From contig MPUH01001081.1 in assembly GCA_001970955.1 (NCBI GenBank), forward strand, positions 1 to 24,551: a DNA stretch of 24,551 nt, in the 5' to 3' direction. Shown piece after piece: positions 1 to 8,215 of the stretch. The notes beneath the pieces were generated by a model that saw only the letters and a list, made by a program, of their open reading frames with translations, was not told the origin of the DNA and made no database searches. This stretch comes from Stentor coeruleus. Its lineage: Eukaryota; Ciliophora; Heterotrichea; Heterotrichida; Stentoridae. The position numbers were made by a program, and so were the translations under genes. Position 1 is the stretch's first letter. Each line of letters opens with the position of its first letter.

Positions 1-127
1 AACTATAAAAATAATTTCTGAAAACATAACTAAAACCATCATTGCCTGCTTGCATAACTCATTAATATCCTTAAATATTTGTAGGATTTAAAAGTATTAA
101 ACTTACAGAGTAATTTTTAATTAATAT

Positions 128-134
128 AAAAAAA
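128..134 (-). terminator. RNA polymerase III terminator of tRNA-Asp
   Basis: Seven A on the plus strand read as T7 immediately after the discriminator base of the tRNA on the minus strand. A run of four or more T is the standard Pol III stop. Confidence 0.85.
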
Positions 135-206
135 CTCCGAGGCCGGGAATTGAACCCGGGTCTCCTGCGTGACAGGCAGGAATACTTACCACTATACTAC
201 CTCGGA
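135..206 (-). tRNA. trnD-GUC: tRNA-Asp (anticodon GUC)
   Basis: A 72-nt cloverleaf reads on the minus strand. The 7-bp acceptor stem pairs TCCGAGG (200-206) with CCTCGGA (136-142), and position 135 gives the discriminator G. The anticodon stem CCTGC/GCAGG encloses the loop CTGTCAC, which places anticodon GTC at 171-173. The T-arm contains GGTTCAATTCC, an excellent internal B box (146-156). CCA is not encoded, as usual for eukaryotic tRNA genes, and there is no intron. The body closely matches eukaryotic tRNA-Asp. Confidence 0.97.
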
Positions 207-412
207 TATTTTCAATCGATTTTCTTCCCTTTTATACTAATTCTCATTCTAAATCAAAATCATATGCAATTTCCTTCTTTCAACAAAAAATGGTATTACA
301 AAAATCATCATAAATTCAATATACATATTTATCATATATCAATCAAGATTTACATATAAAATAATCATAAATACTATATAATAAAGACTGTATTCTGGAT
401 ATATTTTATTAT

Positions 413-1957
413 CTAAAAGATAGAGCATTTCTTGCCAGCTATTGTAGGAAAGCCAGAGCACATTCCACAACCAATCTCTTGCTTTTCATTTTCAACTGAA
501 ATCCCATTTGATAATCGATGGAAGCCCATTGGAGAGTCTTCTAAATTGTCATTAATAGCTAAGTCAGCTTCACTATCTTTAAGATTATCAGTATCTTTAC
601 TTTGTGCTATTTCACTAGCATTTTCAATATTTTTCTGTTTTTCAAGTTTTTTTTCTTTTTTTCTCATTTCTTTTCTATGCTCTCTAAGCTTTTTCCTTTC
701 GATTTTAGCTTGCTTTTGTTTTTCTATTTCCTCTTCTGCTTCAGTTAATTTGTGTTCTTCTTCCTTGTTTTCTGCTTCCTGCACTTTTGTTTTTGTATTT
801 TTTTCTAATATTATTTCTTCTTGATCTAAGTCTTCAATTTGTGCTAATTCTTCTTTTCTGATTCTTCTTCTAGACTTCTTTTTTTTATTCCCTTTAGAAT
901 CCTGGCTTACTCCTGATTCTGAGGGCTGGATTTTCTCATTTATGCTTATTGATCGTCTAAGATATTGAGGTTCATTATCGCTTGGAACAAGTATTTGTGA
1001 CTCAAAACTTTTATTTTTGCATTCCTCAACAACAGGCACTGGTAATCCATCAAGTGTATAAGGTGCAGCAGGCATAATAGGCGGCCAGTACACACTGGTA
1101 TTAGGAGCTTTTCCCCCATATTTTTCTTCAACCTGATAAGGATTGCAATGTGTAAACAGTTCATCAGGGACTTGTTTATTTAAAATCTTTACCTTTTCAA
1201 TAAGAACATCATCAAGAAAAGGTTTTATACACGTCCATGTATAATACACCGCTTTTGAAGGGTTTACAACATAGTTAATGCCAAGCCTACATCTAAAGTT
1301 ATCAGTAAGGACATTCATTACTTGTTTAATAGCTGAAAGGCTCAGATCACCAAAGCCATGCTTTTCAAAGTCACTAATAACAACCCAATTCTCTACTTTT
1401 CCAGGTAAGAGCATATTTTCAATCATATAGCTTAGGATAAAAGATAGCATACAAACATGATCTTGAACACTATACTGAGTAATTATTACTTTTTTAAAGT
1501 CGAAACGATTAAAATTCAGTATCATAATCGGCCGAAAATGCACATCTCTTCCATGAATGTATAGACAGCCACTTTTCTATATAAGACATACAAGCAAATG
1601 TTCGATTCTTGGAAATAATGAAAGATAACCGTTTGGCATCAAGGTTTTATGCCATGCAATATACTTAGTTAAACCCTCACGAGCTACTCTTGTCTTCCAA
1701 CCTGTACCATAACAGAACCTTAGAACATCATTTCTTGTCCAGTTTGGGTGTAAAGCATAAGGGTCGATTTTGAATTTTACTAGTTCAGCCTCCAATCTTG
1801 TGAGTTTTTCGTTTTCAAACTCAGACAATTTTTGGTCTCGGAATATAAACCTTTGGGCATTCTTGCCCTTTCCATGGAAAATAATGAATGGCGCAGGCTC
1901 GTAGTCATTAGCTGTCGGGGGTACTCTTACATGTATAGGGATCAGGTCATGTGACAT
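413..1957 (-). CDS. CRAL-TRIO (Sec14-like) lipid-transfer domain protein with C-terminal CAAX box; two exons
   Basis: Two exons (1592-1957 and 413-1576) are joined across a 15-nt intron to give 509 residues. The join restores the segment KSGCLYIHGRDVHFRPIMIL, typical of CRAL-TRIO (Sec14) domains, which bind and move phosphoinositides or other lipids between membranes. A helical CRAL-TRIO-N region lies around residues 75-107 and the lipid-binding domain around 115-275, ending near the proline-rich SVYWPPIMPAAP. A highly charged predicted coiled coil follows (about 330-440, rich in K, E and R). The last four residues are CSIF, a CaaX prenylation signal, preceded by a CGMC pair. The spliced start is the ATG at 1957. 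The family assignment is firm; the ligand is unknown. Prenylation would fix the protein to a membrane, which is an inference. Confidence 0.88.
1577..1591 (-). other. 15-nt spliceosomal intron, phase 0
   Basis: The minus strand reads GTATGTCTTATATAG. It begins GTA, ends TAG and contains an in-frame stop. Its removal joins ...RIEHLL to KSGCLYIHGRD and rebuilds a CRAL-TRIO core motif. Confidence 0.93.
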
Positions 1958-2986
1958 ATTATATTAAGGTTATCAGATTATAATTTTACGAAAGGCTGAG
2001 GTTAGGAGATTTGAAGTATGTAAAATTTGTAGAGAAATGATGTTTTTTATTTTGGAAGAAGATGGTTTTCAGGTTTTAAGATGTGGTTTGAAAGGTTTTG
2101 GGAGGAATTAGAGGATTTGGAGAGTTTTTGATGATGATTAGGGGTTTATGGATTAAGGCCGATTTAGGGAAAATGCTAAAGAAGGAAGGGTTTTTAGGCT
2201 TGGATGGGTTGTTTAGGATAGGCTTTTAAATTTTTAGTTTTTATGGTATATGAATATTAGGTTTGATTGAGATTAAGGCTATTTGTAGTTAATTATGATT
2301 GAAAAATCATCAAAAATGTGCATATGGAAGACGCCTAAAATAAGATTTGAACATGAGTAGCTTGTTTAAATTTTTTATTTATTGGTTTAAAATGCAAATA
2401 TGGAAATCCAAGGGAAAATATTACTAGGATAAAGTTTAAGTAAATTTAAATACTCAAAGAACCCTAAAAAAAACATTTTATGTAACATACTGCTTTTGAT
2501 CATAAATTTTATTTTTTCTGTTTTCCGCGGCAGGATACTTATTCATTTTAGAAATTCATATAACTGATGTAAGACAATCTATAACAATAATGCATCTAAG
2601 TTTATAATAAGAAAATTAAACAAGAATTTAGATAAAAGCGAATAAAAAGCTTATTAGTATCACAAGCAAATTGCACTGATAATTCTAGCTAAAAACTTTG
2701 CCTATAAACTTGAAGAATAATACTATAACTATATAAAATATTTAGAATTACAATATTTTTATTTGAAGACTGATAACAATTTATATTGAATGATTAAATG
2801 ATTGAATTAGCAACCTTAACAACAGTAAAACACTAAAAAATAAAAGCATGATATATACAAAGAGATAATTCTCAAACTGATTAAAAAGCACTTTTATCAG
2901 TCTTTAGTTAATATAATATAAAAGTTTTAAATAATTTTCACAATCACAGCATTTTATTCTTATAATTAGAACTAGAGGCTATTTTT
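1958..2986. other. Intergenic region, no gene seen
   Basis: This is the spacer between two minus-strand genes. The left part is the 5' flank of the CRAL-TRIO gene and is extremely G-rich and C-poor on the plus strand: I count about 60 G and 5 C in 2041-2220. The right part, 3' of the next gene, is A/T-rich with slightly more C than G. I found no convincing open frame, structured RNA or repeat. Confidence 0.6.
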
Positions 2987-4588
2987 TTAATTATTACTTG
3001 GCAATATGTTTGAATCGAAACTTTTAAAAGCCCGATGATTTCCAAAATCTCGCAAACTTTTCAACTCTTTCGAGTCTTTTAATTCTTTCAAACTTTTTAA
3101 ATCGTTGAAATTTTTCAGATCTTTTAAACTTTTTAAATCTTTCATACTTTTTAAATCTTTGGTTTTATTTTTTGTTATATTTAAAATCATTCTTTTTTTT
3201 AACAAACTTGCTTCTTGATCTGATTTGATTAAAATAGACCCTCTTAATTTTTTAGTTTTTTCTGAAGTAATAGATTGGGATTTAGGAAATAAGCTTCTTA
3301 ATTTTTTTTTCTTATTGATATTAGATTCGAACTCTCCCTCAGATTTTTCTATATTGAATTTATATTCTTCATTGATTTTTTTAATTAACATCTCATCATA
3401 ATGCCCCATGCAAGCATCGAATTCTTTTTGATTGAGCATAAGGCACATAGATCTTTCTAAAGCTACAGCCCTAGTCTTCCTATTTTCCTTATTCAACATT
3501 TCCCACTCTCCAAAATACTCCCCTTCCTTAATCATTTTTAATGGATGTGCATATTTACTCTTAACCTTTCTAATATTCCACATATGCGATCCAATAGGCC
3601 ATTTATTAGTATTTTCAACATCAATATAAATCTGAATCTCAACTTTTCCAGTCTTAACAATAAAAAAACTATGACTTGAATGGCCACTTTCATATATAAC
3701 TTCATCTTTATGAAAAGTAGACGATGCACACGAATTAAGGATATTCTGCATTTTCAAGTACCCTAAACTTGAGAAAAACGGTATGTTTATCAAGATTTTC
3801 ATGTTGTTTTGCTTTTCCAAATTTTCATAACTAAACAGTGTGCGTTTATAATCCAAATCAGTCAAGGTAAAAAGCACTACATCAGTCTCAGCAACAGCAT
3901 CTGCAGCCCTTGCCGTCTCTTTATCTAAAGCAAGTTCTCCAAAATACCCTCCTTCTTCATAATGAGCTACTCGATCTTTTCCAATATAAATACCTACAAT
4001 ACCTTTATAAACCATATACAATCGATCTCCAATAGTATCTTGTTTAAAAACTGTATATATATTACCAATTTCTCCTTTTTTCAACTGTAAACAGTGTAAA
4101 CTGTCTGAAAGATCACGGACAATGAATTGTGATAAGGTTTTAAAAAACTTTGCATTACTCACCCATTGATAAAGGGCCGCTTTCTCGTTTTCATTACGAT
4201 AAAGTGAATGTTTTGATACAATACGTGTGAGATTTGACACTTCTTCATTAATTTCACTAAGCTTTTTTTGGAAGTCTTCACGAGCTGTCAACCATTGTGG
4301 GAATATATTTCCAGGGCTTTCAATGGATTGAGAGATTTTTTTGGTATTGTGCTTTACAGGGGATTTTTGTGAGATGCTTTTTGGTTGTGAAGGATCAAAT
4401 ATTGAAATAATTTCTGAGTTTGTTCGAACTCTTTTGTGCAAAGAGGAAAGATTCGTGTTTTTTGATATGATTGAAAATGATTTTTGGATCATTGACCCTT
4501 TGCGGAGATTTAGGATTTCAGATTCATGCACTTTTCCAGGGACTCTGGTTAGGGAGATTGATTTCCTTATTGAGGAGTTGATATACAT
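2987..4588 (-). CDS. Protein with two tandem cyclic-nucleotide-binding domains
   Basis: This uninterrupted 533-residue protein has two cAMP/cGMP-binding (CNBD) folds. The first (about 145-250) carries the phosphate-binding cassette FGELALDKETARAA with the expected Glu218 and Arg227. The second (about 266-390) has EGEYFGEWEM...RKTRAVA with Glu361 and probable Arg373. There is no kinase domain, transmembrane helix or ion channel, so it resembles a PKA/PKG regulatory-type or stand-alone CNBD protein. No clear PKA inhibitor sequence or dimerisation domain is visible in the N-terminal 130 residues, which are Ser/Lys-rich. The C-terminus (477-513) is a lysine-rich short repeat built on DLKSLK. Both key residues are kept in both domains, so nucleotide binding is plausible; the partner is unknown. 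Confidence 0.85.
   Translation of the reverse strand: MYINSSIRKSISLTRVPGKVHESEILNLRKGSMIQKSFSIISKNTNLSSLHKRVRTNSEIISIFDPSQPKSISQKSPVKHNTKKISQSIESPGNIFPQWLTAREDFQKKLSEINEEVSNLTRIVSKHSLYRNENEKAALYQWVSNAKFFKTLSQFIVRDLSDSLHCLQLKKGEIGNIYTVFKQDTIGDRLYMVYKGIVGIYIGKDRVAHYEEGGYFGELALDKETARAADAVAETDVVLFTLTDLDYKRTLFSYENLEKQNNMKILINIPFFSSLGYLKMQNILNSCASSTFHKDEVIYESGHSSHSFFIVKTGKVEIQIYIDVENTNKWPIGSHMWNIRKVKSKYAHPLKMIKEGEYFGEWEMLNKENRKTRAVALERSMCLMLNQKEFDACMGHYDEMLIKKINEEYKFNIEKSEGEFESNINKKKKLRSLFPKSQSITSEKTKKLRGSILIKSDQEASLLKKRMILNITKNKTKDLKSMKDLKSLKDLKNFNDLKSLKELKDSKELKSLRDFGNHRAFKSFDSNILPSNN
3050..3165 (-). repeat. Short in-gene repeat encoding DLKSLK units
   Basis: Degenerate 18-nt units (plus-strand theme ctttttaaatctttca and variants) encode about six copies of D/E-L-K-S-L/M-K near the C-terminus of the CNBD protein. 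The result is a strongly basic, leucine-periodic tail. Confidence 0.75.
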
Positions 4589-5189
4589 TTTTATAAGTAA
4601 ATTGCTATGATAAAGTGAGAATGCATTGCTTTAAAAAAGAGAGTATAAATTGTGTGATAGGATTTTAAGGATATATGAGAGTTTTGTATGTGAATTAGGA
4701 TAGAGAATATTGATTTATAGGAATTAAAGGAAGTCATTTTTTTTTAATTTTTTATTTTGTTAAGAGATCGATGTTTTTTCTATGAAAAAAGTATTTTATG
4801 TTAAGAGAATATTTTTATTTTGGATTTTGAAAGTAAATGAGGTTTTGTAATACTTTATTATAAGTTTGATATTTTGTGAGAATAGATAATGATAGTTTTA
4901 ATGAAAAAATTTAAGTAATTTTATTAAACTGCTTAAGCTATAGTTAGTCTTTGATATGATGAATAAGTATTTATTACCTTGAAAAAATATGTAATTTTGT
5001 TTCTAAAATAATTATACAAGAGAAAAATGACCCCCAATTTATTTAGATACTTTTTTATAGATTCATTTTAGAATATCAATGAAATTTTGAATTTCTGAGT
5101 CAATATAACTATCCGATTTTATTGAAGATATCACCACTCTACCTCAAAAGTCTAAAGCATTTTTTAATCCCCAAAACTCATATATTTAT
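4589..5189. other. Intergenic region, no gene seen
   Basis: The left half (5' flank of the CNBD gene) is G-rich and C-poor on the plus strand. The last 100 bases, 3' of the coiled-coil gene, are C-rich and G-poor. No RNA gene, repeat or open frame of note was seen. Confidence 0.6.
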
Positions 5190-6467
5190 CTAATATTCAG
5201 TCTTATTACCATAAAATCCATATTCATTCAAATGAGCGCCTATATGTCTATTCGCTGGCCTTGAGATATTCGGACTAGACGGTGACGAGCTTTTCGACCT
5301 GCTTTTCGATTTGCTTTTTGATCCCCTAAACGACACAGTTCTATATGTAAAATTTTTATCATCCTCATTTAAATCTCTAAATTTTCCTTTTCCATTCCAT
5401 TGACTGGTCCTACCTCTTTTCATGTCTTCATCATAAGGACTAAATCGATATCCATGTCCTCTTCTACTCGGACTAGAACTATTTTCTCCATTTTTCTTAC
5501 GTTTAGGTGATGTATCAGCACGCTCATTCACTTCACCATTTCTTTGCCTATAAGTTGTCGCCCCTCCTAAGCTTTGATTATCAGTCTCTCCAACACTAGT
5601 ATAAACATCATCACTACGTCCCATAGCTTGAGATTTAGGTCTGAATCCATCATCATAACAACGTGACTGATCTTCTAAGTCTTTTATTGTTCGGATAAAA
5701 TGCTCTTTTTGTCTCAAAATAGCATTTTCTCTACGATTATTGTTTTGATTTTTGTTGATATTGTATTTATTATCTGGGTTTTCTTTATAATAGTTTTTAT
5801 CTTTTTGATTTTCTTTTGATATTTCGTTACGGAGCATTTCTATCTTGTCCTCCATTCTTTTGATTTGCATGTTTTTAGTTTCCCCTAATATGTTGTCTGA
5901 AAAATCCCTTTGGATCCGGTCCAGGTCCTGCTTGAGATGCAGGTTTTCCTTGTAAAGTTTCGGGAGTTCGTTTGTTTCAAGGTCTTCAATACGATTTTTT
6001 AGTCGTTGGTTTTCCTTTTTGAAATCAGCGAGTTCTTCTTTAATGTAGTTTTTTTCTTTATTCTGAGCTAAATGTTCAGCATTATAATTGTCTTTGAGTT
6101 TTAAATGTAAAATCGAGTTTTCCTTTTTCATATTCATGAGCTCTTGTTTTAGTTCGTTAGCATTTTGGTTAGAATATTTTTCGAAATCTTCAAGTCTTTC
6201 CCTAAGTCTATCATTAGTCTTTCTTTCTTCTATAAGCCTTTCCTCAGTTGTCTTGTACTTTCTAATCATCTCAGCATTTTCTCTTTCTAAAAATCCTATC
6301 CGTTCATGTAAAGCCCTCATAGCCGCAGCATATGCTTTAGAATTCGGATTGCGGAATGGAGAAAACGATGATTTTGGCGAAGAACTTGACTGAAAGTCCT
6401 CATTTTTTGCATTGTTTGGATTTTTTGAGTACTTGCTTATTAGGTAGTTTATATCATGATTTTCCAT
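5190..6467 (-). CDS. Coiled-coil protein with serine/arginine/lysine-rich tail
   Basis: The 425-residue product has a predicted long coiled coil from about residue 50 to 250, with dense heptad-like L, E, K and R. It is followed by an Asn/Lys-rich linker and a basic Ser/Arg/Lys tail containing SKSKSRSKSSSPSSP. The start of the coil, NSKAYAAAMRALHERIGFLE, resembles the beginning of the Cep57-type centrosomal coiled coil, but this is a weak resemblance by eye. The 5' end lies 38 nt from the stop of the PDK1-like gene upstream on the same strand. A cytoskeletal or basal-body role would suit a ciliate but is only a guess. Confidence 0.8.
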   Translation of the reverse strand: MENHDINYLISKYSKNPNNAKNEDFQSSSSPKSSFSPFRNPNSKAYAAAMRALHERIGFLERENAEMIRKYKTTEERLIEERKTNDRLRERLEDFEKYSNQNANELKQELMNMKKENSILHLKLKDNYNAEHLAQNKEKNYIKEELADFKKENQRLKNRIEDLETNELPKLYKENLHLKQDLDRIQRDFSDNILGETKNMQIKRMEDKIEMLRNEISKENQKDKNYYKENPDNKYNINKNQNNNRRENAILRQKEHFIRTIKDLEDQSRCYDDGFRPKSQAMGRSDDVYTSVGETDNQSLGGATTYRQRNGEVNERADTSPKRKKNGENSSSPSRRGHGYRFSPYDEDMKRGRTSQWNGKGKFRDLNEDDKNFTYRTVSFRGSKSKSKSRSKSSSPSSPNISRPANRHIGAHLNEYGFYGNKTEY

Positions 6468-6505
6468 TTATTTCAATATTCACTAGATTATTATAAGATT
6501 GTAAT

Positions 6506-7684
6506 CTAACCGTATATTTTGTGCACTAGTTCAGCTACAGCTTTGACCCATTTGTGTGGATCTTCGTTTATAACTTTGAAGTAATATGTTCGCTTTGGGG
6601 TTATTATGTGGAAATCAATTTTATTTTTTACTTCTCCACGAAGATCAGGGGAAATAGCGATTTCACCACGAAGCTCACGTCTTGTAGGCTCAAAATATGA
6701 GATTCTTGGTTCTTCAGATATCACAACAAGACGTCGTTTGTAAATCCACCCAGCTTTTTTCTTTACTACACCTTCCATGATTATGCGGTGGTTTTTACGA
6801 ATATCCTTGCTCATCTCATGTTTATAGTCTGGAACAGGAAAAGTGTAGATAGTGTCAATTTCTAGTCCTTGGAAGAAAATATGCGATTTTAAGTCACCAA
6901 AGTTGTTAACTCCAAGTCTAATAGTTGGGTCACTCAAAAGCATTGACTGTATCAAATCTACAGCAAAAGGAGGTAAAATACTAGGGAAGTCGATTTGTCC
7001 ATTTCTAATTTTATCATATGTCATAGGTATAGTAGATGCATGAAAAGGACTTTTACCAACAAGCATATGATAAATTAAACACCCAGCAGCCCAGACTTCT
7101 GCAGCTACAGTAGTTTCTCCTTCAAGAGCTTCAGGAGATAAATAATCAGGTGACTCAACCAAAGAAATCCTTCTGTTAATCCTTTCAGTCATACTATAAG
7201 CATTTTGGAAATTAGTCAGATGTATATGATAGTCAGGCCCTATAACTAAGTTCGCTGGATTTATTTCTGAATGAACAATTCCTTCACTTCTCAGTGTTTC
7301 TAGCATGTAAACAAGTTCTCCAGCATAAAACCGGGCAAGTTCGAAAGGAAATTTTGTAAACCTTTGCATAAACTGCATGAGATTCCCATGAGGGCAGAGT
7401 TCTAAGACAAAATATACATTTTCAGAGTCAGAAAAAGTGCAGTGTAAAGGAAGAAAAGGTTGGGTGTTTTTGAAGCTAACTAGTAAATGCTTTTCTTTTA
7501 CAGTTTTGTTGTATGCCTCTTGATCTAGTAAATGGAATTTTTCAAAAACTTTTAATGCATATTCTTTGTTGTCTTTGATGTTTCTGGTTCTTTCGATGTG
7601 TCCATATGGAGTTGAAGCAATGCTACCAAGGAACTCAAAGTCTTTTCTTGAATATTTATCATTAGAAAACACAGTCAGATCCAT
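6506..7684 (-). CDS. PDK1-like pseudokinase with C-terminal PH domain
   Basis: The 392-residue protein follows the layout of PDK1 (3-phosphoinositide-dependent kinase): kinase fold about 15-272, then a PH domain about 300-391. Recognisable blocks are EYALKVFEK with Lys45, NVYFVLELCPHGNLMQFM, ARFYAGELVYMLETL, YLSPEALEGE, VWAAGCLIYHMLVGKSPF and a closing RLG. The catalytic HRDLKPEN is HSEINPAN here (138-145), and the metal-binding DFG is NFQ (158-160). The Gly-rich loop is degraded and the DLWA aspartate is Glu. It should therefore be catalytically dead. Ser174 aligns with the PDK1 activation-loop serine. The PH domain keeps basic clusters KKK (308-310) and KRR (316-318) and the RTYYF strand, so phosphoinositide binding may persist. 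It is probably a scaffold or regulator at membranes (inference). Confidence 0.9.
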   Translation of the reverse strand: MDLTVFSNDKYSRKDFEFLGSIASTPYGHIERTRNIKDNKEYALKVFEKFHLLDQEAYNKTVKEKHLLVSFKNTQPFLPLHCTFSDSENVYFVLELCPHGNLMQFMQRFTKFPFELARFYAGELVYMLETLRSEGIVHSEINPANLVIGPDYHIHLTNFQNAYSMTERINRRISLVESPDYLSPEALEGETTVAAEVWAAGCLIYHMLVGKSPFHASTIPMTYDKIRNGQIDFPSILPPFAVDLIQSMLLSDPTIRLGVNNFGDLKSHIFFQGLEIDTIYTFPVPDYKHEMSKDIRKNHRIIMEGVVKKKAGWIYKRRLVVISEEPRISYFEPTRRELRGEIAISPDLRGEVKNKIDFHIITPKRTYYFKVINEDPHKWVKAVAELVHKIYG

Positions 7685-8215
7685 TATTTATTATGTGGTA
7701 AAGTATTATATGGGAAAAAGATTTTTGGTATCTCTAGGTTTAAAATTGTGTGAACTTTTTTAACTTTCGAAGTTTTGTATGATTTAGAATAGAAATTTAT
7801 ACTATAGGAATTAAAATTAGGTTTGAAGATTTAAGGATATGCTCATTTAGATTTACTTCTGAAAATGTATGCACAATATATTTTAAGGCTAAAATTTAAT
7901 CTATGTAGGCTAAGCTTTGTGTATAAATATCAATAATAAAATATAGCATCTATTAGAACTTATCATCATATAAGTAATAATTTAATCTATTATGTCTTTT
8001 ATAAACTGAAAAAAACTTAGCATCCCGATTTTATTATCCTAAAAATCAAAAAGCTGAATCTAAATAAAAAATCTACACAAATTCTGCAAGTTCTATACAA
8101 AACAGTATCAACACTAAAATACTAAAGTCTAGTATCCTATAAAATCAAATATCTATTAAGCCAAATGATTAAAAATCCCAGTTATTATTTATTCTAAAAA
8201 ATGCTTATTCATTTA
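7685..8215. other. Intergenic region, no gene seen
   Basis: The left portion (5' flank of the pseudokinase gene) is G-biased on the plus strand. From about 8000 on it becomes C-biased (3' flank of the next minus gene). No RNA, repeat or coding signal was found. Confidence 0.6.

Noticed and set aside
150..359. 69-codon plus-strand open frame
   Set aside because: It overlaps the antisense of tRNA-Asp and then runs through A/T-rich DNA; it has no protein-like composition.
374..388. A 15-nt minus-strand segment GTCTTTATTATATAG after the CRAL-TRIO stop, resembling the introns
   Set aside because: It starts GTC rather than GTA, lies downstream of the stop codon, and no reading frame needs its removal. 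A 3'-UTR intron cannot be shown from sequence.
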